Assembly (NCBI RefSeq): GCF_905171765.1
Contig: NC_053392.1
Span: 109,450,465-109,514,464, forward strand
Length of the DNA stretch: 64,000 bases
Direction: 5' to 3'
Origin: Bufo bufo
Taxonomy: Eukaryota > Chordata > Amphibia > Anura > Bufonidae
Below the pieces are notes generated by a model, which saw nothing but the letters and a program-made list of their open reading frames with translations, was not told where the DNA came from and made no database searches. Below are positions 55,687 to 64,000 of the stretch, one piece after another. The first letter of the stretch is position 1. The number at the start of each line of letters is the position of its first letter. The position numbers and the translations under genes were made by a program.

Positions 55687-56766
55687 TCACTCATGATCCG
55701 CCGCCAACTGCCTCTCGTGTCGGTCTATCCATCTTGCCGCCTCCTTGGGATCCTCGAAAAAATGCGTGTTCCCCATTGCAGCTACACGCAACTTGGCCGG
55801 GTACATCATTGAGTATGACACCCCATGCGCCCTTAAACGTCTCTTCACATCCGCAAATTTAGCTCTCCGCTTCTGGACTTCTTGGGAATAATCCGGGAAG
55901 AGTGCTACTTTATGTCCATCCACTGACAGATCTGGCTTTTCTCGTGCTTTTCTCAGAATAATGTCCCGGTCTCTAAAATGCAGGATTTTGATCAGAACTG
56001 TCCTCGGCGGGGCACCTGGTGGTAACGGACGCATAGGGACCCTGTGAGCCCTTTCCACAGCAAATAAAGGGGTTAGGACGTCTGCGCCAAAGTTGTCCCT
56101 CAGCCAGGATTCAAAAAATTCAGTTGGGTTTCCCCCTTCCACTTTCTCCGGTGCCCCCACCACACGCACATTGTTTCGCCGGGATCTGTTTTCGAGATCA
56201 TCCTGCTTAGCAGCAATGGCATCCAGTCTCATGGAATAGTTCCTCATGCTTGCATTCAGAGGTGTTATGGTATCCTCCATTTCACCCATCCGACCTTCCA
56301 GGGCAGCCGTGCGGTCTGCTAACTTCCGCATATCGTGTCTTACTATGGAGATATCCTCCTTAATTGCCCCCACCTGCATGTTAAGGGTGTTAAGCGACCT
56401 GCCACACCTGGATATAGCCTTCATGACATCCCTCAAGGTAGGTTCCTCTGTATCAGAATCATGTGCTGCTGGGGCTAGGGAGTCACTCACAGTAGCCAGG
56501 ATGTCAAAACGGCTAGATCTTGCCGCCACAATGTCTCCAGGATCATGTCCCTCAATATCAGAGTCCTCCTCAGATAGCCCACCTTTAGTTGCAGGCCTTC
56601 TCTGGGTGTTTTTCACAGGGGTCTCAGATGACAGCCGGGCATATTTCTCTAGCTTAGCTGCCGCACCTTTCTGGAGATCCATGACGCGGCCTGGGCGTCC
56701 CGGAGTGGCGCCAGCGCCATCTTGGCTCTCCTTCTCCAAACTTTTCTGCTCTTTTTTGCGGGTCAT
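55687..56766 (-). CDS. L1 ORF1: RNA-binding chaperone-type protein
   Basis: 359 codons. The N-terminal third is charged and low in complexity (MTRKKEQKSLEKESQDGAGA). A heptad-rich coiled coil spans about residues 110-195 (SLNTLNMQVGAIKEDISIV and LEGRMGEMEDTITPLNASM), ending at the NRSRRNNVRVVG junction near 205-215. This is the start of the RRM-type domain that in L1 ORF1 proteins binds nucleic acid. The C-terminal domain (VERAHRVPMRPLPPGAPPRT, ILHFRDRDIILRKAR, VALFPDYSQEVQKRRAKF) is the classic L1 C-terminal fold. The length is close to the vertebrate L1 norm of 330-380. The protein trimerises through the coiled coil and coats L1 RNA. It is first in the element, with no disruption. Confidence 0.95.
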   Translation of the reverse strand: MTRKKEQKSLEKESQDGAGATPGRPGRVMDLQKGAAAKLEKYARLSSETPVKNTQRRPATKGGLSEEDSDIEGHDPGDIVAARSSRFDILATVSDSLAPAAHDSDTEEPTLRDVMKAISRCGRSLNTLNMQVGAIKEDISIVRHDMRKLADRTAALEGRMGEMEDTITPLNASMRNYSMRLDAIAAKQDDLENRSRRNNVRVVGAPEKVEGGNPTEFFESWLRDNFGADVLTPLFAVERAHRVPMRPLPPGAPPRTVLIKILHFRDRDIILRKAREKPDLSVDGHKVALFPDYSQEVQKRRAKFADVKRRLRAHGVSYSMMYPAKLRVAAMGNTHFFEDPKEAARWIDRHERQLAADHE

Positions 56767-57589
56767 GGTGCTCGGATTTCGCCTTCACACCAGCGCAGAT
56801 GAATCCTCCGCGGTTCTACTGATAGGGTATACCTAAAAAATCAACTGGATTCAGGAGTTTATCCGGATAAATGGCCGAGGTAGCAGAGGAGCTCCGTGCC
56901 GCACGTCCACTCACATACTCCGCTAGGCCACGTCCCCCGACAGAGGCGTATCTAGTGAAAATGGCGCCTATGGCAAGCACTGAAACTGCGCCCCTGTCAA
57001 AATATTTTAAACCCATCTTTCAGATAACCTTAACAAAAAAAAAAAAAACACGATAGCTCTTTTGTAGAACCCTCATAAAAACTTACAGTTACTTGACTTG
57101 GCCCTTGGGGATCTCGGACGCCACTTCAACACTTTGGCCGGGGGCTCGGCGGAGCTGATGTTGTGCTTTAACCTAATGAGAAAGATTTCATAATAAGGAT
57201 TTGGAGAAAGGGCAGAGGGATAGCAGAGCAGGGAGAGGCTGGTGCTGCTACTAGGGGGTCATACCATGGGGGAGTAATAAAGCCCACCATAATGCCCCCC
57301 CAGTAGTAATAATTCTCCTTATAATATGCAAAACATTTGTAATGCCCCCAGTTGAGCTAATGTTCCCATAATGTGCCAATATAAAATACCCCTTCTCAGT
57401 GCCCCCGTAGATGACCCCCATAGTGCCCCCCCCTTCCCCATAGTACCCACCATAATGTGTCCCAGTATAAAATGCCCCTATACAGAGCCCCCATATAAAA
57501 TATCTTCTTTTTTAGCCTCAGTAGATGCCCCTATAATGCCCCCCAATAATCTGCAGTAAGATGTGCCCCCATAGATGCCCCCAATCATG

Positions 57590-58290
57590 TGCCAGTAATA
57601 AGAGCCCCCCCACCATCATGTGCCAGTAGCCAGAGCCCCCCCATATCATGTCAGTAGCCAGAGCCCCCCCATATCATGTGCCAGTAGCCCCCCTTATGTG
57701 CCAGTAGCCCCCCTATGTGCCAGTAGCCCTCCTTATCATGTGCCAGTAGCCCCCCTTATCATGTGCCAGTAGCCCCCTTATCATGTGCCAGTAGCCCCCC
57801 TTATCATGTGCCAGTAGCCCCCCTTATCATGTGCCAGTAGCCCCCCATATCATGTGCCAGTAGCCAGAGCCCCCCCATATCATGTGCCAGTAGCCAGAGC
57901 CCCCCCCCCCCACCATCATGTGCCAGTAGCCAGAGCCCCCCCATATCATGTGTCAGTAGCCAGAGCCCCCCCATATCATGTGTCAGTAGCCAGAGTGCCC
58001 CCATATCATGTGTCAGTAGCCAGAGTGCCCCCATATCATGTGCCAGTAGCCCCCCATATCATGTGCCAGTAGCCCCCCTTATCATGTGCCAGCCCAGTAG
58101 TCCCCCCTTATCATGGGCCAGCCCAGTAGTCCCCCCTTATCATGTGCCAGCCCAGTAGTCCCCCCTTATCATGTGCCAGCCCAGTAGCCCCCCTTATCAT
58201 GTGCCAGCCCAGCCCAGTAGTCCCCCCTTATGTGCCAGCCCAGTAGCCCCCCTTATGTGCCAGCCCAGTAGCCCCCCTTATCATGTGCCA
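57590..58290. repeat. C-rich minisatellite of the CATGTGCCAGTAGCC type
   Basis: About 25 units of TTATCATGTGCCAGTAGCCC (23-37 bp, some with CAGAGCCCCCCC or CAGCCCAGTAG additions). It is related to, but distinct from, the 12130-13190 array in the homologous element. Confidence 0.92.
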
Positions 58291-59395
58291 GCCCAGTATT
58301 GTACCTATATAAAAAAATAAAAAAAAATAATACACTTATACTTACCTCCAGCAATGCGATGCGATGCAGGCCACCTCTTCCGTCTGTGTGTCCCTCGCTA
58401 TACGGCTCAGGCGACGCGATGACGTCATCGCGCCATCACCGGCCTCTGATAGGCTGCCAGCACTAAGCCGGCAGCCTATCAGAGGAACAGGAGGGGACAC
58501 ACCTCTCCCTCCTCTGCCGCAGCACAGACAGGCATCTGTATTGCCGTCCTGAGGACGGCAATACAGATGACTATGGAGATGAGCGCTTCCGCAATGGAGG
58601 CGCTCATCTCCTGCTCTGCCCTGCCGCCGGCCGCGGCCGCCCCCACTTGTCACCAGGGCCGCAGCGCTGGGGTGCGGGGCCCGGGCACCCACTGCACCCC
58701 GTGTAGGATCGGCCCTGGTCGCCCCCCCCCGCTTGGCGCCTATGGCACTAGCCATGGCTGCCATAGCTTGGATACGCCACTGCATGGCGATACCTAATAT
58801 TTAGCAATGATCGAGCACCAAAGTATTCGTGTGTTCGGCCTGAACACATTGCTATATTTGTGTGCTCGGCCGAGCACCCGAGTATAATGGAAGTCAATGG
58901 GAGACAACCCGGCACCCCCTGCTCTGAAGAGGGGAGGGTGCCTGGTCCATTGGAAAAGGTAAGAAAGTGACAGAAACACCACCGAAATTGATCGGGAACA
59001 GCATGGGGGGGATGTCTGGATTCACCTTGGATTCCCAGGTCGCTGCTGGGAACGATTTTACAGGAAAAAATGTTAGGAAACATTATTTTGTGTATATTCA
59101 ATTGTATATAAAGTGCAAGTGCTGCAAAAAATTACAAGCAAGAGGCATTCCAAAACAGCCTGTATATCACATAAAGGAGGGCCTCATTCACATTGTGGTA
59201 CAATTGTTCAGGTCGTGGGACTCCTACACTTATAAAGCCTATGCACTAAGTGAAAGGGCTGCCATAAATTACAAGGAACCGGCACTCCATAACACCCTTT
59301 GTTACACATAAAGGAGGTCATAATACACACCCATGAAAAATTATGATTGATAGCCTGCTGGTGACCCTCAAAAACATTTGGGGCAAGGGCCTGCT

Positions 59396-59659
59396 GATCT
59401 TGAGAGAGGGATACCACATCAAAGGGAGGTCAATGGCTGAAATCTGATTGGCTGTTGTTGCCTTGCCCCTTTTTTTTTACTAATTGTGAACCACCCAGAG
59501 AGGGTGGGTCAAGGTATTAAAGCTCAAGATTCCAAGGAAGGCAGCAGGCGCGTGGCAATTACAATAACAATGCAGCACTCCTAAGCGGCCCTGTTATTGG
59601 AATGAGTACACTTTCCGTTAACAAGGATCTATTGGAGGGCAAGTCTGGTGCCAGCAGCC
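59396..59659 (+). pseudogene. 18S rRNA fragment (5' domain), sense on plus strand, antisense to copy C
   Basis: 59531-59659 reads TCCAAGGAAGGCAGCAGGCG, then ATAACAATGCAGCACTCC, GGCCCTGTTATTGGAATGAG, TACACTTTCCGTTAACAAGG, ATCTATTGGAGGGCAAGTCT and GGTGCCAGCAGCC. This is collinear with vertebrate 18S from the CCAAGGAAGGCAGC helix to the universal GTGCCAGCAGCC, with a deletion where GC-rich CCCACTCCCGAC sequence normally lies. 59396-59431 (CTTGAGAGAGGGATACCACA) weakly matches the segment just upstream in 18S, separated by a foreign insert of about 100 bp. Confidence 0.88.
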
Positions 59660-59764
59660 AACTTGTTCCCGGACTCCACAACGTTTACCCAGTGTGCCAT
59701 CAGGGTGAAGATTGTGTTGGCTACTGAGACTGGACTTGTTGGTGAGGGCCTGCTGCCGCTTTCT

Positions 59765-59842
59765 TGACTCTAGATAACTTCTAGGCGATCGCACGTCCCT
59801 GTGATGGCGACAATCCATTTGGATGTCTGCCCTATCAACTTT
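59765..59842 (+). pseudogene. 18S rRNA fragment (5' domain), antisense to copy C
   Basis: GACTCTAGATAACTTCTAGG, GATCGCACGTCCCTGTGATG, GCGACAATCCATTTGGATGT and CTGCCCTATCAACTTTGG follow vertebrate 18S. It overlaps the same 18S segment as the copy A fragment at 26950-27099. It is joined directly to transposase sequence at about 59843 (GGAGCAATTTTCTTAACAAG). Confidence 0.85.
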
Positions 59843-60070
59843 GGAGCAATTTTCTTAACAAGGAACTTCTGGTATAGCACCATTTTGCTTGTCCTCTCCA
59901 CCAGAGGAATGAGAGATGAGAAGTTCTCTTTGTAGTGGGGGTCAAGAAGGGTGAACAACCAGTAATCTGTGTTGTCTAAAATGTGTATAACGCGCGGGTA
60001 GTAGGAAAGGCAGCCTAACATGAAGTCAGCCATGTGTGCCAGAGTACCAATAGGCAAAACTTCGCTGTCA
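59843..60070 (-). pseudogene. Displaced duplicate of copy C transposase
   Basis: The minus strand reads GTLAHMADFMLGCLSYYPRV, then NTDYWLFTLLDPHYKENFSS, LIPLVERTSKM. This repeats the segment also present at about 61190-61358 (NTDYWLFTLLDPRYKENFSS) within the main gene. It now sits in the 3' region between 18S sequence and the repeat array. Confidence 0.85.
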
Positions 60071-60079
60071 TCATCAGAA

Positions 60080-60600
60080 GGTGAGCTGACCCTGTAAAAG
60101 ATTGTAGGTGAGGGCCTGCAGGTGAGCTGACCCTGTAAAACATTATATGCAAGGGCCTGCAATTGAGCTGACCCTGTAAAACATTATATGCGAGGGCCTG
60201 CAGGTGAGCTGACCCTGTAAAAGATTTTAGGTGAGTGCCTGCAGGAAACCTGACCCTGTAAAACATTATATGTGAGGGCCTGCAGTTGAGCTGACCCTGT
60301 AAAACATTAAATGTGAGGGCCTGCAGTTGAGCTGACCCTGTAAAACATTATATGCGAATGCCTGCTGTAGAGCTGACGCTCTAAAACAATATTTTCAAGT
60401 GCATGTTGTTGAGCTGACACTCTAAAACATTATTTGCAAGTGCCTTTAGGTGAGCTGATGTTTTAAAACATTATATGCGAGTGCATGCTGTACAGCTGAT
60501 GCTCTAAAACATTATATGCGAGTGTATGCTGTTCAGCTGACCGTCTAAAAAAAAATTTGTTGAGGGTCTGCAGTTAAGCTGACCCTATTAAAAAAATTAG
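60080..60600 (-). repeat. 3' tandem array of hAT copy C, about 40-bp units
   Basis: About twelve units of GAGCTGACCCTGTAAAACAT plus TATATGCGAGGGCCTGCAG. It is the inverse of the copy B array at 33991-34098 and 41841-42900. Confidence 0.93.
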
Positions 60601-60758
60601 AGTGGAGGGAATATATACAATCTGGATGAGGAGGAGGAGAAAACAAGATTCAACCATATACTATTTTTTGTGGTGGAAAAGGTGCATGGGAATACACTAC
60701 AGTAGATTGAGTACATTATAAATGATAGAATGAAATTGCCTTTATATTCATCATCAGC

Positions 60759-62530
60759 TCAGCTCTCCTCTGGTGGAGTTGAGAAGTCAGGGGCAATCCA
60801 GGCCTTGTTCATTTTTATCTGAGTCAACCTGTCAGCATTGCCAGTGGACAAGCGGATACGCTTATCTGTTATAATGCCACCAGCAGCACTAAATACACGT
60901 TCAGACAAAACGCTGGCGGCAGGGCAGGCCAGCACCTCCAAGGCATAGAGCGCCAGTTCGTGCTGGGTGTCCAAGGTAAGGCACTGAGGGATCATTTAGG
61001 ACGCTGACACGGTCTGCTATGTATTCCTTCATCATCTTCCAAAACTTTTTCCTCATTGTACCACTGGGCCGCACTTGAGGGTTAGGATGCATTGGAGAGT
61101 GTTGCCCTGCCTTTGTTGGAACTGCTGTGTGTTCTGCTTGTTGCCTAAGGAAGTACGGACTCTGCTGGCCGCGTTGTCAGATGGAAAATTTTGGAGCAAT
61201 CTCTCAACAAGTACCTTCTTGTATTGCACCGTTTTACTCCTTCTCTCCACCACAGGAATTAGAGATGAGAAGTTCTCTTTGTAGCGGGGGTCGAGAAGGG
61301 TGAAAAGCCAGTAATCCGTGTTATCTAAAATGCGTATAACGCGAGGGTTCCACAACATTCACCCAGTGTGCGGTCAGGGAAATGTAGCATCCCTGGCCTC
61401 CAGCACTTGTCCATGTGTCCATGGTTAAGTGAACCTTCCCAGTAACTGCGTTGGTCAGGGCACGGGTGATGTTCTGGGACACATGCTGGTGTAAGGCGAA
61501 GGTCCAGGTGCAGGGCGAGGGGCATCCGGGCCTGAGCCTTTGACAGGGGATTGGCGAGCAGTGCGTAACACAGGAGAAGAGGAGGCAGTGGTGTGACCTG
61601 CAGACCCAGATTGTGGACCCAGGCGTTCGGCCCACTTATTAGGGTCCTTGGATGCCATGTGGCGGATCATGCTGGTGGTGGTGAGGTTGCTAGTGTTTAC
61701 GCCCTGGCTCATTTTGGCACGGCACAGGTTGCAAACTACCACTCTTTTGTTGTCTGCACTTTCATCAAAAAATCGCCATACTGCGGTACACCTACCCCTC
61801 GACAAGGTAGATTTATGCATGGGGGTGCTCGGTGTAACGATTGCGGGTCTGTTTGGTGTGGGCCGACTTTTCCCTTTTGCAACCTCACTGCCTCTTCCAG
61901 CCTGTTGCGGTGCTGCGGATCCCTCCCCCTATGTACTGCTGTCCTCGCTCCGCTTTTCACCTTCCCATGTTGGTTCAGTGACCTCATCGTCAACCACGTC
62001 CTCTTCCACTTCCTCACTCTGCTCATCCTCCTGACTTGACCTAATCACAACCTCAGTGATTGACAACCGTGTCTCATCATCATCCACCTCGAGAACGAAT
62101 GATTGCCGTTCACCACCCTCATCTTCTTGAGACTGTGATGGCTCAAGAGGTTAGGAATCAGGGCACAATTTATCAGGTCCCTCTAAGCATGCTGGGCGCG
62201 AGGGCCAAATGTAATAGTGGCGCTGGAAATAGCTCCTCAGAATTTCCGAATGTGGGATCACTCGTTTGGCAAGCCTCTCCATGGTGGGAGGAAAGATTCG
62301 GTTAACCAGACTCTTGGCTACAGAGACTGGACTTGGTGGAAGAGAGGGTGGTGCTTAACCGACTGGAAGCATTATCTTCAGCAATCCAACTGACCAACCG
62401 TTCACACTGGTCCGACTTGGATAGCGTGGTCCTGCGGCGCTCAGCTAAGTTGGACATAAAGCTGGGTACAATGGATGTTTTTTTTTTCTGCGGCTGGAGG
62501 AACCATCCTCTGCGTCTGGAGGAAAAAAGG
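60759..62530 (-). pseudogene. hAT copy C transposase, BED finger to C-terminus
   Basis: Read leftward from about 62530: Ser/Thr-rich NASSRLSTTLSSTKSSLC; acidic SEEVEED-type region; a well-preserved BED finger (WRFFDESADNKRVVVCNLCR ... TTSMIRHMASKDPNKW) near 61640-61800; HVSQNITRALTNAVTGKVHL and DTWTSAGGQGCYISLTAH near 61380-61490; NTDYWLFTLLDPRYKENFSS near 61260-61330; and LACPAASVLSERVFSAAGGI plus LSTGNADRLTQIKMNKAW at 60790-60930, the dimerisation block. The DNGRN/LAHVLNL segment is missing between the last two, because TLGECCG at 61360 joins straight to the NTDYW block. Frameshifts are present, so it is non-functional. Confidence 0.85.
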
Positions 62531-62539
62531 TTTGTACAC

Positions 62540-62893
62540 AAACATAGAAAAGGATTCTTTACGGTAAGAGCAGTGAGACTATAAAACTCTCTGCCTGAGG
62601 AGGTGGTGATGGTGAGTACAATAAAGGAATTCAAGAGGGGCCTGGATGTATTTCTGGAGCGTAATAATATTACAGGCTATAGCTACTAGAGAGGGGTCGT
62701 TGATCCAGGGAGTTAGTCTGATTGCCTGATTGGAGTCGGGAAGGAATTTTTTATTCCCCTAAAGTGGGGAAAATTGGCTTCTACCTCACAGTTTTTTTTT
62801 TGCCTTCCTCTGGATCAACTTGTAGGATAACAGGCCGAACTGGATGGACAAATGTCTTTTTTCGGCCTTATGTACTATGTTACTATGGTGCAC
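62540..62893 (+). mobile_element. CR1-like LINE 3' fragment
   Basis: AGTGAGACTATAAAACTCTC, TGCCTGAGGAGGTGGTGATG, TTCAAGAGGGGCCTGGATGT and GGCCGAACTGGATGGACAAA, then the ATGTACTATGTTACTATG tail, is the common 3' end of amphibian CR1/L2-clade LINEs. It lies in the copy C N-terminal coding region. Confidence 0.82.
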
Positions 62894-62915
62894 TGGCAGC
62901 AGTCAGGCCCTGCCC

Positions 62916-63461
62916 TGTAAGTGATCTGAGAAGATCTTTCAGACTTGCTGCACATGAATCTATTTGACAGATTGCTTTATTGTGGCTTTGGGCAGGATCC
63001 CACCCCCTCACAGGTTCTGCTCATTAGTTAGTTAGTGATGCTATTTATACCTGCCTCTCACTATAGCCCTTGCGGTTTATAGTTTCTCCTAGAGTTCTCT
63101 GCTGGTATTTGGTGGATCTCCTGCTCCCAGTTCATCTTCATTTAAGTCCTCCTTCCTTCCCTTCTGTTGTTTGTATTGGCTAGGCCTTAGGTAGAGGCTG
63201 GTTCCTTCATCTTGTGCAAGGAACCGGTAGTCTTTTTACCTTCTCCCAAGCTGAGGGTTTGTGTCAGATGCAGCAGGGCTTAGGTTCGAAGGCATGAACA
63301 CTTCTACCATCAAGATTTGTTCATGTTGGTAGCAGTCAGGGAAAGGCTCAGGGATTGTCAGGAGGTGACCTTTCCCTGTTCCCTAGTTGTGGGGCCTAGC
63401 CTGCTGTCTTGTTTAATCTTGTTGTGTTTGGTTTGCTTCCCTTCCCTTACCTTCCGTGACA
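62916..63461 (+). mobile_element. LTR-like insertion in the copy C N-terminus
   Basis: It ends CCTTCCGTGACA, and its right half (GAACACTTCTACCATCAAGA, GGAGGTGACCTTTCCCTGTT) resembles the solo LTR at 39243-40168. It may start TGTAAGTGATCTG at 62916. No clean 5-bp duplication was found, so boundaries are provisional. Confidence 0.45.
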
Positions 63462-63530
63462 GCCACGGCCTCTGATTGCACCATGAGCATCATGCCCACT
63501 TCCCCGTCCCTTAGTGCTTGCCTTCTTCAT
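63462..63530 (-). pseudogene. Start of hAT copy C transposase
   Basis: The ATG at 63530-63528 begins MKKASTKGRGSGHDAHGAI, then RGRGC, matching copy B's MKKASSKGRGSGRDADGARR. It is interrupted after 23 codons by the LTR-like insertion; the gene continues left of 62530. Confidence 0.85.
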
Positions 63531-63564
63531 ATTAATGGTTTTGTCACTAGATGTGGCGCAGATT

Positions 63565-64000
63565 GTTTTACAGTCTGCTAAAGACACAATTTTATAATGC
63601 TGAACAGTATATGTCACAGAAACCCACAGAATATGGACACTATATTAGGCCCAGATTAGTTAAATTTGCCCTAAAGAAACAGTTTTCTGATGGGGTACTC
63701 TATATGTCACAGAAAGCCACACACTATGGACCTTAGATTAGGCCCAGATTATTGGAATTTGCAATACAAACTCAGTTTTTGGATGCAGGACAGTATGTCA
63801 CAGAAACCCACAGAATATGGACACTATATTAGGCCCAGATTAGTTAAATTTGCCCTAAAGAAAAAGTTTTCGGATGGCTTACTGTATATGTCACAGAAAG
63901 CCACACACTATGGACGGTAAATTAGGCCCAGATTATTGGAATTTGCAATACAAACTCAGTTTTCGGATGCAGTACAGTATATGCCACAGAAACCCACAGA
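63565..64000 (-). repeat. 5' tandem array of hAT copy C, about 185-bp higher-order units
   Basis: Two alternating monomers of about 92 bp (CACAGAAACCCACAGAATATGG and CACAGAAAGCCACACACTATGG types, each followed by TTAGGCCCAGATTA) form a higher-order repeat of about 185 bp, seen just over twice before the window ends. Confidence 0.88.

Larger units (their letters stand above)
50934..56937 (-). mobile_element. Full-length L1-type LINE with both ORFs open
   Basis: A 6004-bp minus-strand element, with the poly(A) end at the left (T run from 50934) and the 5' end at 56937. The exact 16-bp duplication CGACAGAGGCGTATCT lies at 50918-50933 and 56938-56953. The 5' UTR is about 170 bp, ORF1 is 56766-55687, the inter-ORF region is 631 bp, ORF2 is 55055-51336, and the 3' UTR is about 400 bp including a CCCCTCCTCCCCCCCACCCT-type pyrimidine-rich tract (a purine-rich tract on the sense strand). 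Complete ORFs and an unmutated TSD make this the youngest and only potentially competent element in the window. Confidence 0.95.
50921..58782. mobile_element. Non-autonomous hAT-type element split by an L1
   Basis: It starts CAGAGGCGTATC at 50921, ends GGATACGCCACTG at 58782, and has the exact 8-bp duplication CATGGCGA at 50913-50920 and 58783-58790. Removing the L1 and its extra target copy leaves about 1.84 kb. The interior (57060-58520) is homologous to 11500-13390: the CTCGGACGCCACTTCAAC block, a CATGTGCCAGTA minisatellite and a GATGACGTCATCGCG block. No transposase. Confidence 0.92.
44366..58801. mobile_element. TTAA-type element, left end present, split by two hAT insertions and truncated by copy C
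   Basis: TTAACCCCTTCAGGACCCTG at 44366 is a typical amphibian TTAA-element terminus. Its body (44366-45434, 50547-50920, 58791-58801) has two similar blocks, near 45340-45434 and near 50810-50900 (GGTAACAAAAATAGCT-like, then TGTTCA.CTGA.GGTTAG.TC). No matching right terminus lies in the window, so it presumably continues beyond copy C. No transposase is seen. Confidence 0.55.
58802..64000 (-). mobile_element. hAT copy C, minus strand, runs off the right edge
   Basis: The left end TAGCAATGATCGAGCACCAA matches the inverted right end of copy B. Transposase, 3' repeat array and 5' array all read on the minus strand in the copy B order. The 5' terminus lies outside the window, so no TSD can be checked. 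Insertions: LINE tail 62540-62893 and LTR-like 62916-63461. The 3' half is rearranged, with 18S pieces and a duplicated transposase segment. Confidence 0.85.

Noticed and set aside
56246..56836. Plus-strand frame of 196 codons
   Set aside because: It is an antisense shadow of L1 ORF1 with no recognisable domain.

Overview
The window looks like repeat-dense nuclear DNA of an amphibian, most likely a frog or toad. The species cannot be named from sequence alone. The reasons are one vertebrate gene exon (the last coding exon of an A4GNT-like glycosyltransferase, 604-1200), vertebrate-type 18S rRNA fragments, CR1-like and L1-type LINE ends, and an overwhelming load of DNA transposons (hAT, Tc1/mariner, TTAA-targeting foldbacks). 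About 2 kb at most is plausible host coding or UTR sequence. Almost everything else is transposons nested in transposons, and many boundaries can be fixed to the base because exact target-site duplications (TSDs) survive.

Layout. 1-3594: A4GNT-like exon, downstream DNA and a small hAT inside a long-TIR MITE. 3595-5208: Tc1 element with frameshifted transposase. 5960-29767: hAT copy A, bracketed by the exact 8-bp TSD CTTACTAC but inflated from an estimated 5-8 kb to 23.8 kb by nested insertions: 9310-19591 (hAT-type, TSD GCAGGGGT, itself holding 11087-18398, a TTAA element 14232-17853 and a foldback 18424-19148), a tandem-unit retroinsert 19618-20764, 22400-23998 (hAT-type, TSD CCTCCATG), small retroinserts, and 27439-29501 (hAT-type, TSD TATTTTAT, holding a mariner-type foldback 27914-28825). 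30363-43433: hAT copy B of a related subfamily, containing a minus-strand LTR retroelement (34099-41840) whose LTR and interior are in turn hit by a mariner element with a transposase one stop codon from open, a solo LTR and a hAT. 44366 onward: a TTAA-type element split by hAT copy 2 (45435-50546, TSD ATCATGTG, the best-preserved transposase), a non-autonomous hAT (50921-58782, TSD CATGGCGA) that carries a full-length L1 with both ORFs open (50934-56937, minus strand, 16-bp TSD), and hAT copy C (58802 to beyond the right edge, minus strand).

The most unexpected signal is that hAT copies A, B and C each contain pieces of 18S ribosomal DNA in their 3' non-coding halves (26950-27099, 42068-42670, 59396-59659 and 59765-59842). 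All are antisense to the transposase, come from different parts of 18S, and in copies B and C lie beside displaced transposase fragments. A and C overlap in one 18S segment and share several changes from the vertebrate sequence. This suggests recurrent capture, or an old captured rDNA block that has been fragmented and shuffled, within this hAT lineage.

The transposases are broken and, apart from the L1, nothing looks autonomously mobile. The hAT elements share one architecture: 5' tandem array, basic/low-complexity N-terminus, BED zinc finger, split RNase-H-like domain with the DTWTS and LAHVLNL blocks, hAT C-terminal dimerisation block, and a 3' tandem array. All boundaries, homologies and family names are by eye; no alignment or database search was run.
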